Shown here piece after piece: positions 6,824 through 12,281 of a stretch of 12,281 bases of DNA. The first letter of the stretch is position 1, and each line of letters opens with the position of its first letter. The translations under genes and the position numbers were made by a program. The stretch lies in the NCBI GenBank assembly GCA_026193555.1, contig JAPHUU010000246.1, positions 1 to 12,281 on the forward strand, read 5' to 3'. The stretch is from Rhodanobacter sp. (GTDB lineage Bacteria > Pseudomonadota > Gammaproteobacteria > Xanthomonadales > Rhodanobacteraceae). Under the pieces are notes generated by a model. It saw nothing but the letters and a program-made list of their open reading frames with translations. It was not told where the DNA came from and searched no databases.

Positions 6824-9379
6824 ATGCAACAAGATCGACACCAACGCCGTACCCGAAATACCCCTGGCACCCCGCCTGTCGGACTGTCGGGCAGCGAGGC
6901 GGCGGCGCTCCTGCGCCGCGACGGACCGAACGTGTTGCCGCATGCGCAACGGATGCGCTGGCTGCGAGCCATCGCCATCATGCTGCTCGAACCGATGTTG
7001 CTCATGCTGCTGGGCGCCGCCGTCATTTACTGGCTGCTGGGTGATCCGCAGGAGGCGGCGGTGCTCGGCGCATCGATCCTGCTGATGATTGCCCTGACCG
7101 CCTATCAGGAATTCAAGTCCGAACACGCGCTGCAGGCGCTGCGGGACCTGAGCAGCCCACGTGCACGCGTGCTTCGCGATGGCGTGACCCGACTGGTCCC
7201 GGCGCGTGAACTGGTGGTCGGCGATGTGATCCTGCTGGCCGAGGGCGATCGCGTGCCCGCGGACGCCCAGCTGCTGGACGACAGCAATCTGCAGCTCGAC
7301 GAATCCATGCTGACCGGCGAATCGGTGCCTGTGCGGCGCAGCGCCGCCGTTGGCCAGCGGCAGGATGACGGCGACCGGCTGCATGCAAGCACGCTGGTGG
7401 TCAGTGGCCACGGCACCGCCGAGGTGATCGCCATCGGCGCCGACAGCGAGGCCGGTCGGATCGGGGTGGCGTTGCGCACGATTCGGCGGGAACCGACCCC
7501 GATGCAACGCGAGATGCGATGGGTGGTGGTGGTGTTCGCCCTGATCGGGCTGGCTTCCTGCGTGCTGGTGGTCGTGCTCTATGTCAGTACCCGTGGCGGC
7601 TGGCTGAATGCACTGTTGGCCGGCATCACGCTGGCGATCTCCAACATCCCCGAGGAGCTCCCGGTGGTGATGACGGTGTTCCTCGCCCTTGGTGCCTGGC
7701 GCATGGCGCGTCACCAGGCACTGGTGCGGCGCGCACCGAGCATCGAGGCGCTGGGTGCCGTGACGGTGCTGTGCACGGACAAGACCGGCACCCTTACCGA
7801 AAACCGCATGGCAGTAGCCGAGCTGGCTGTGGCCGGCGAACAGGCCGCCCCGTCCGCCACGCTGTCGCCGGCACTCAAGGCGCTGCTGCGCTGCGCCGAT
7901 CTGGCCACCGAGGCGCAACCCTCCGATCCGATGGAACAGGCCATCTGCACCGCGGCAGAGAGGGCCGATGCATCACGCTGTGACCGGTGGCGCCTCGTTC
8001 ACGAATATCCCCTGTCGGATGCCCTGCTGGCCACAACCAAGGTCTGGCAGGCATCCGATGCGACGTCGCTGGAGGTCGCCTGCAAGGGCGCCCCGGAAGC
8101 CGTCGTCGAATTGTGCGCCCTCACGGCCGATGACAGAGCGCAAAGGATGGCGCAGGTCGATGCCATGGCACGGCGCGGCCTTCGCGTGATTGCGGTGGCC
8201 ACCGCGACCTGGCCGGATCCAGCGCAGGCGTTGCCCGACACCGCACGCGGGTTCCGCTTCGCATGGCGCGGTCTGATCGGTCTGGCCGATCCGCTGCGTG
8301 AGGCCGTCCCGGCGGCGATCGCCGAGGCGCACACAGCCGGCATACGCGTCGTCATGCTGACCGGCGATCATCTCGAAACCGCTCGCGCGGTGGCCTCGGC
8401 CGCCGGCCTGAACGGACAGGCTGCCATGCTCGGCGACCAGCTCGATGCGATGGACGACGATACAATGACCAGACGCGCCGCCGAGATCGACGTATTCGCG
8501 CGAGTCCGGCCAGAGCACAAGTTGCGTCTCGTGCATGCCCTCAAGCAGTCCGGCAGCGTGGTGGCGATGACTGGCGACGGGGTCAACGACGCGCCTGCGC
8601 TGATGGCCGCACACGTGGGTATTGCCATGGGCGGACGCGGTACCGATGTGGCCCGCGAAGCGGCATCCATCGTCCTGCTTGACGACAATTTTGTGACCGT
8701 GGTGCGGGCCATCCGGCGCGGCCGCACCATCCACGACAATATCCTTCGCGCGGTGCGCTTCATCCTCGCCGTGCACGTTCCGGTCACCGGTCTGGCGCTA
8801 TTGCCGTTGCTCACCGGCAACCCGCTGGTACTGCTTCCGCTGCATGTGGTGTTTCTCGAGTTGATCATCGACCCGGCGTGTTCGATCGTGTTCGAACGCG
8901 AGCCGCCCGAACCGGATGTGATGCGCCGTCCACCGCGTCAACCCACCAGGCACCTGCTGGATGTCGCCATGCTGACCGGCGGCCTCACCGAAGGCCTTGC
9001 GGTGCTGGCGGCGGTTGCCGGCATCTATGCGTTCGGTCGCGGCATCGAGCTGCCACAACCGCAGCTTGCCGCGCTGTCGTTCACCACGCTGGTCACCGGC
9101 AACCTGGGACTGATCCTGCTCAACCGCTCCGGTGCGAATGCCTGGCAAACGCTTCGGCGGCCCAATGCCAGTTTCTGGACGGTCTCCGTGGTGGCACTGG
9201 GCTTGCTGATGGCGGTGACGCGGATGGAAGTGCCTGCCCGCTGGTTCGGTTTCGCCCCGATCCCGTTTGACCTGACCGCGCTGGGGCTGCTGTTGCCGCT
9301 GGCCTCGGTGATCGCCTTCGATGCGCTGCGACGCCTGTCTCCGCTGATTCGTCGCGGTAGCTCCAACACGGTCGACTGA
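6824..9379 (+). CDS. Cation-transporting P-type ATPase (P2-like)
   Basis: An 851-residue inner-membrane ion pump. Motifs occur in order: actuator TGES (164-167), phosphorylation site CTDKTGTLT with Asp319, nucleotide-domain KGAPE (421-425), TGDH (513-516) and hinge TGDGVNDAPAL (583-593). Hydrophobic segments lie near 47-72, 75-95, 233-255, 262-290, 640-665, 668-690 and four more to the C-terminus, giving the usual ten-helix layout. Helix 4 has NIPEELP (274-280), like the Ca2+-ATPase PEGLP site, and helix 6 has ELIIDPACS with Asp683 at a probable ligand position. No Asn/Glu ligand pair is obvious in helix 5, so Ca2+ transport is possible but not certain. No N-terminal metal-binding domain is present. 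The ribosome site before ATG 6824 is weak, suggesting translation from the operon mRNA. Mycobacterial CtpF is a DosR-controlled P2-type relative. Confidence 0.9.
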   Translation: MQQDRHQRRTRNTPGTPPVGLSGSEAAALLRRDGPNVLPHAQRMRWLRAIAIMLLEPMLLMLLGAAVIYWLLGDPQEAAVLGASILLMIALTAYQEFKSEHALQALRDLSSPRARVLRDGVTRLVPARELVVGDVILLAEGDRVPADAQLLDDSNLQLDESMLTGESVPVRRSAAVGQRQDDGDRLHASTLVVSGHGTAEVIAIGADSEAGRIGVALRTIRREPTPMQREMRWVVVVFALIGLASCVLVVVLYVSTRGGWLNALLAGITLAISNIPEELPVVMTVFLALGAWRMARHQALVRRAPSIEALGAVTVLCTDKTGTLTENRMAVAELAVAGEQAAPSATLSPALKALLRCADLATEAQPSDPMEQAICTAAERADASRCDRWRLVHEYPLSDALLATTKVWQASDATSLEVACKGAPEAVVELCALTADDRAQRMAQVDAMARRGLRVIAVATATWPDPAQALPDTARGFRFAWRGLIGLADPLREAVPAAIAEAHTAGIRVVMLTGDHLETARAVASAAGLNGQAAMLGDQLDAMDDDTMTRRAAEIDVFARVRPEHKLRLVHALKQSGSVVAMTGDGVNDAPALMAAHVGIAMGGRGTDVAREAASIVLLDDNFVTVVRAIRRGRTIHDNILRAVRFILAVHVPVTGLALLPLLTGNPLVLLPLHVVFLELIIDPACSIVFEREPPEPDVMRRPPRQPTRHLLDVAMLTGGLTEGLAVLAAVAGIYAFGRGIELPQPQLAALSFTTLVTGNLGLILLNRSGANAWQTLRRPNASFWTVSVVALGLLMAVTRMEVPARWFGFAPIPFDLTALGLLLPLASVIAFDALRRLSPLIRRGSSNTVD

Positions 9380-9418
9380 TCGGTTCGCGCATGGCTCCGG
9401 CGACTTCCATGAATTTGC

Positions 9419-9432
9419 TTGATCTGCGTCAA
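9419..9432 (+). promoter_or_regulatory. FNR/ANR/DNR-type box D with -10 element, upstream of the phosphoribosyltransferase gene
   Basis: TTGAT-CTGC-GTCAA lies 40 nt after the ATPase stop. CAGACT follows at 9454-9459, exactly 21 nt after the box and identical in sequence and spacing to the element after box A. The predicted start near 9467 gives a 25-nt leader before ATG 9492. This implies that the phosphoribosyltransferase has its own promoter and is not only read through from the ATPase operon. Confidence 0.78.
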
Positions 9433-9491
9433 AACACCCGCTGGCCGGCTTGGCAGACTGATGCTTCCCGCGTTGCCTGGAGCAAGCGCCA

Positions 9492-10127
9492 ATGCCTATG
9501 TTGCCGTTTGCCGATCGCACCCACGCCGCCCGATTGCTGGCCGAGCGCCTGGCCAGTCGACGCGGCAGTCACCCGCTGATCCTGGCGATACCGCGCGGTG
9601 CGGTGCCCATGGGGCGGGTGCTCGCCGACGCACTGGAAGGCGAGCTCGATGTGGTGCTGGTGCGCAAGCTCGGTGCGCCGATGAATCCGGAGTTCGCGGT
9701 GGGCGCCGTGGACGAGTCGGGCGACGTGCACGCATCGCCCTACGCCGAAGCCGCCGGCGCGGACGAGGCCTATTTGCAAGGCGAAGCGGCCCGCCAGAAG
9801 ACACGTATCCGCGAGCAGAGGCGACTCTATGGCGAGGGCCGCGAAGCGGTCGACCCCCGCGGTCGTGTGGTTATCGTGGTCGACGATGGGCTGGCCACCG
9901 GTGCAACCATGGCCGCGGCACTGGCGTGGGTGCGCAAGAAAGCGCCCTCCCACCTGATCTGCGCAGTGCCTGTGGCATCGACCGAGGGACTGGCAAGGAT
10001 GGCTCCGCTGGCCGACGAGGTCGTCTGCCTGGCCACCCCCGCAGGCTTTTCCAGCGTCGGCGCGCATTATCGGCGGTTCGAGCAGGTCGAGGATGCCGAT
10101 GTCGTCGCGACCCTGCGGGGGGCGTAG
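9492..10127 (+). CDS. COG1926-type phosphoribosyltransferase
   Basis: A 211-residue type I PRTase-fold protein, cytoplasmic. It shows IPRGAVPMG (33-41), RKLGAPMNPEFAVGAV (58-73) and the PRPP-binding loop VVIVVDDGLATGATM (126-140) with the adjacent acidic pair. Proteins of this family are annotated as predicted phosphoribosyltransferases and their acceptor base is unknown. ATG 9492 has GGAG nine nt upstream; ATG 9498 would be too far from it. It follows box D. In mycobacterial DosR-regulon proteins I recall this domain fused either to a dienelactone-type hydrolase (Rv0571c) or to an erythromycin-esterase domain (Rv2030c); both partner types are separate genes in this window. The PRPP synthetase at the left end could supply its substrate. 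Confidence 0.9.
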   Translation: MPMLPFADRTHAARLLAERLASRRGSHPLILAIPRGAVPMGRVLADALEGELDVVLVRKLGAPMNPEFAVGAVDESGDVHASPYAEAAGADEAYLQGEAARQKTRIREQRRLYGEGREAVDPRGRVVIVVDDGLATGATMAAALAWVRKKAPSHLICAVPVASTEGLARMAPLADEVVCLATPAGFSSVGAHYRRFEQVEDADVVATLRGA

Positions 10128-10130
10128 TGA

Positions 10131-10298
10131 TCACCTTCCAGACCACCGGTTGGCGACATCGCCGATGCTGGACGCGAAGGCCATCAGGTTCTGCGTAGCC
10201 GATCGCGCGGCGTATTCGAAGTCCGCGTTGACCTCGGTCAACAGGCCGCTCACCGATCCCTCTACAGTGAATCTGCATCCAGTACATCGGATCGTCAT
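10131..10298 (-). CDS. Possible small protein gene (55 residues), unknown function
   Basis: An ATG-started frame with AGGA seven nt upstream encodes 55 residues. It has a CTGC (CxxC) motif at residues 5-8 and a more helical second half containing VNADFEYAARSA and LMAFASSIGDVANR. From about residue 15 the third codon positions are mostly G or C, as in real genes here, while the first 14 codons are more AT-rich. The stop sits 3 nt past the phosphoribosyltransferase stop, converging on it. Box E and its -10 element lie inside this frame on the opposite strand. It may be a genuine small gene, or a fragment of a decayed longer gene whose upstream part was replaced. I do not recognise the family. 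Confidence 0.38.
   Translation of the reverse strand: MTIRCTGCRFTVEGSVSGLLTEVNADFEYAARSATQNLMAFASSIGDVANRWSGR
10228..10241 (+). promoter_or_regulatory. FNR/ANR/DNR-type box E with -10 element, upstream of the host-attachment-family gene
   Basis: TTGAC-CTCG-GTCAA is followed by TACAGT at 10263-10268, again with an exact 21-nt gap and the best -10 match of the set (four of six bases of TATAAT). The predicted start near 10276 leaves a leader of about 97 nt before ATG 10373. Just before the ribosome site the leader contains a direct repeat ATTCACGG (10339-10346 and 10351-10358). The box overlaps a possible small gene on the other strand. Confidence 0.72.
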
Positions 10299-10372
10299 TC
10301 GGCCATCCTGCCCCGGTGACGCAACGGCAGGCGAGGCAATTCACGGCCCCATTCACGGGGTGGGAGGCTTGC

Positions 10373-10834
10373 ATGTTGAATACATGGATTCTGGTGGCCG
10401 ACGGCACACGTGCGCGGCTGTTCGAGCTCACGTCGCCCAGCAAGACGTTGACCGAGGTCGCTTGTCTGACCAATCCGGACGGACGAGCGCCCGGCCGCCA
10501 AGCCAACAACGATCGCCTGCCCCGAGTCAACGAGAGCGTGGGCAGCGCCCGTCATGCGATTGAACCGCACACGTCCTTGCGGGAAAAGAGCACCAACCAG
10601 TTTGCGCGCACGATCAGCGATGCGCTGGAACGAGGTCGCAATGACCACCAGTTCGATCGACTGGTGCTGGTTGCGTCGTCCCGTTTCCTCGGCGCCCTGC
10701 ACGGCAACTTGAGCCAGTCACTGATCGAGTGTGTGTCCGGTGAGTTCCGGCGAAACCTGACTGCCCTGCCCGCCGAAGATATCCATGCGCGCCTGCCACG
10801 GGAGTTGCTGGTTCCGAGAATTGCCTCCTCCTGA
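10373..10834 (+). CDS. Host-attachment-family protein
   Basis: A 153-residue soluble protein of the family usually annotated as 'host attachment protein', thought to be related to the archaeo-eukaryotic release factor (baeRF) fold. Diagnostic segments are the N-terminal WILVADGTRARLFE (5-18), CLTNPDGR (31-38) and, further on, FDRLVLVASSRFLGALHGNLS (94-114), where the family has its conserved P-R-x-LG-xL-like region. The biochemical role is not established; despite the name, nothing here suggests surface location, and there is no signal peptide. ATG 10373 follows a strong GGGAGG five nt upstream; the in-frame start at 10316 would only add an unconserved tail. It is a single gene behind box E and converges on the esterase-like gene. 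Relatives often sit near stress-protein genes. Confidence 0.82.
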   Translation: MLNTWILVADGTRARLFELTSPSKTLTEVACLTNPDGRAPGRQANNDRLPRVNESVGSARHAIEPHTSLREKSTNQFARTISDALERGRNDHQFDRLVLVASSRFLGALHGNLSQSLIECVSGEFRRNLTALPAEDIHARLPRELLVPRIASS

Positions 10835-10909
10835 CTTGTCCGGCACCGGCGCGCTGCCTGCCTCATGCACGGCTGGCAGCTGTCGGTCCTGCGGTCGCGG
10901 ACTCGGACG

Positions 10910-12241
10910 TCACGCGCCCGGCAGGTGGTCAGCTGGCATGTCGGCGTGTTCCGGGGGTGCAACCTGGTCGAAAGGTTCAACCGCCTGGGTTTCATCCAGA
11001 TGGAACAGCGCGTCGAACTGCAACGGCAGGATCGCCTCGAAATAGTGACTGGCCAATTCGGTCTGCGGCCGGTACAGCACGCCGATCGCACGTTCCAGCA
11101 TGGGCAAGAGCGAGCTGGCGACGGGATCGCCCAGCGGCAGATAGAAACGATCCAGATGCGTGCGATGGAACAGGCCTTCATAGCTGTCCGCACGCGCCGG
11201 CCGCACCTTGCGGCAGTCCGCCGGGCCGCCCCACTCGTCAGCCGCGGTGACGGTGCCGGTGTAGGTGGTGAAGCCGACCAGCAAGGCCTCGTCGGTGCCG
11301 ACGTTCTGGCGCACGAGCTGTCCCACGTTCCATTCACCGGCTTGCGACATCTGTGTCGCGCGCGCATCCCCCAGGTGGGAATTGTGCGCCCACACCACGA
11401 TTCGGCCGGCCCTTCCCTGCGCGCGCAGGTGTTGGTGCAAGGCAAACAGGGTCTGCGTCATGTGCTGGTCGCGCCTGTTCCAGCTGCTCGCGCGCAATCC
11501 GAACATCTCGCGGTAGTAGGCCTCCGCGCTCATCACCACGTGGGCATTGCGCTCCGCGAAAAACTGTTCGTCAACAGCCTGCTGGCCACCGTGTGTCAGG
11601 TAGTCGGGGGCGTGCCGGATCAGTTCGGCCAGCCGCTCCAGCACGGCAGACTGGCAGTCGGGGCGCAACCCCGATACCACTTCGTAGCCGTAACCCTGTG
11701 GATCCCGCACATGATCCAGTGCCGCGTATTGCTTGCGTGCGATGGCAGCCTGCTCTGGATCGACGCCCTCGAGGTAGCTGATAACCGCTTCGGCGGAGCG
11801 ATAGAGGCTGTACAGATCCAGACCGTAGAAGCCGACCGCGGCATCGCGCTGGCAGGTGGCGTTGTGAGCCTGCAACCATTCGATGAAAGGCAGGACCTCT
11901 TCGTTGCACCACATCCAGCGCGGGAAGCGCTGGAAATCACCGAACGCTGCACGTGCACTGGCGTCATGACCCTCGCCGCGCACATACCGGTTCAACCGAT
12001 TCGCATCGGGCCAGTCCGCTTCGACCGCAACCGCATCAAAGCCGCACTCGACAATCAGGCGGCGCGTGATGTCCGCCCGCATGCGATAGAACTCGCGCGT
12101 GCCGTGCGTTGCCTCGCCCAGCAACACGAACGGGCGCCCGCCGACAGCCTGCAGCAGCGGGTCGTAGTCGTGATCCACGCCATCGAGTCGCACGGCAACT
12201 GACCGGATGGCCTCGATCGGGCGCAGGTGAGGGCTGTTCAT
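10910..12241 (-). CDS. Erythromycin esterase superfamily protein (COG2312)
   Basis: A 443-residue soluble protein of the Ere/succinoglycan-biosynthesis hydrolase family. The catalytic region LLGEATHGTREF places Glu43 and His46 as in EreB; VAVEADWP (71-78, Glu74) and WAHNSHLGD (284-292, His286/His289) supply the other conserved acid and histidine positions. Most chromosomal members are not macrolide esterases and their substrates are unknown, so resistance should not be inferred. ATG 12241 has only a weak ribosome site, and the frame stays open to the window edge without another start codon, so a longer N-terminus beginning outside the window cannot be excluded. Its promoter is out of view. 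The mycobacterial DosR-regulon protein Rv2030c carries this domain fused to a phosphoribosyltransferase like the one nearby. Confidence 0.88.
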   Translation of the reverse strand: MNSPHLRPIEAIRSVAVRLDGVDHDYDPLLQAVGGRPFVLLGEATHGTREFYRMRADITRRLIVECGFDAVAVEADWPDANRLNRYVRGEGHDASARAAFGDFQRFPRWMWCNEEVLPFIEWLQAHNATCQRDAAVGFYGLDLYSLYRSAEAVISYLEGVDPEQAAIARKQYAALDHVRDPQGYGYEVVSGLRPDCQSAVLERLAELIRHAPDYLTHGGQQAVDEQFFAERNAHVVMSAEAYYREMFGLRASSWNRRDQHMTQTLFALHQHLRAQGRAGRIVVWAHNSHLGDARATQMSQAGEWNVGQLVRQNVGTDEALLVGFTTYTGTVTAADEWGGPADCRKVRPARADSYEGLFHRTHLDRFYLPLGDPVASSLLPMLERAIGVLYRPQTELASHYFEAILPLQFDALFHLDETQAVEPFDQVAPPEHADMPADHLPGA

Positions 12242-12281
12242 GGGACGAGCTGCCGTTTCGCATCGATGGAGCGAGATGAAG

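Noticed and set aside
6071..7918. Minus-strand open frame of 615 codons over the CBS, flavodoxin and ATPase genes
   Set aside because: Three motif-complete genes occupy the plus strand; the antisense translation is low-complexity and matches no family I know.
10445..10458. TTGAC-CGAG-GTCGC near the start of the host-attachment-family gene
   Set aside because: Two mismatches in the second arm and an intragenic position; box E upstream explains the promoter better.
10835..10909. Terminator between the convergent host-attachment and esterase-like genes
   Set aside because: Only short, poor GC stems (such as GTCC/GGAC) and no U-tract were seen; not supportable as a feature.
10910..12241. Macrolide-resistance call for the erythromycin-esterase homologue
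   Set aside because: The superfamily is broad and the stress-gene setting argues for a metabolic role; active-site similarity alone does not show macrolide hydrolysis.

Overview
The window is about 12.3 kb of GC-rich (roughly 60-65% by eye), densely coding DNA with strong Shine-Dalgarno sites and a G/C bias at third codon positions. This fits a free-living proteobacterium. Gene types and box style suggest a denitrifying or facultatively anaerobic gammaproteobacterium (Xanthomonadales/Rhodanobacter-like) or betaproteobacterium, but no marker gene settles the taxon. No tRNA, rRNA, CRISPR array, transposase or phage gene was seen.

Layout, left to right: (1) the 3' end of a divergent PRPP synthetase gene (+), ending in a large imperfect hairpin; (2) a COG2187-type aminoglycoside phosphotransferase-like gene (-); (3) a small membrane protein of the CDP-archaeol synthase (CarS/DUF46) family (+); (4) an alpha/beta (dienelactone-type) hydrolase (-) divergent from (5) the PHP-domain DNA polymerase PolX (+); (6) a likely operon of a two-CBS-domain protein, a flavodoxin-like protein and a P-type cation ATPase (+); (7) a COG1926-type phosphoribosyltransferase (+); (8) a possible 55-codon gene (-); (9) a host-attachment-family protein (+); (10) an erythromycin-esterase-superfamily protein (-), whose upstream region lies beyond the window.

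Five copies of the palindromic motif TTGAY-N4-RTCAA, typical of CRP/FNR-superfamily regulators (FNR/ANR/DNR/FixK), tie the genes together. They sit at 2213, 3758, 5670, 9419 and 10228, each upstream of a start codon. Three are followed exactly 21 nt later by a -10-like hexamer (CAGACT, CAGACT, TACAGT), the geometry of a class II activated promoter. About 0.05 copies would be expected by chance in a window this size. Most or all of the window therefore looks like one oxygen- or nitric-oxide-responsive regulon.

From memory, the gene set (CBS protein, P-type ATPase, PRTase, dienelactone-type hydrolase, erythromycin esterase) resembles the Mycobacterium tuberculosis DosR hypoxia regulon: hrp1/Rv2626c, ctpF/Rv1997, Rv0571c and Rv2030c. 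Here those domains are separate genes, joined by a divergent PRPP synthetase, PolX and an archaeal-type lipid nucleotidyltransferase homologue. My interpretation is a low-oxygen survival island linking PRPP/nucleotide salvage, ion homeostasis, DNA repair and possibly membrane lipid change. The regulon is well supported by the sequence; the joint physiological role is inference.
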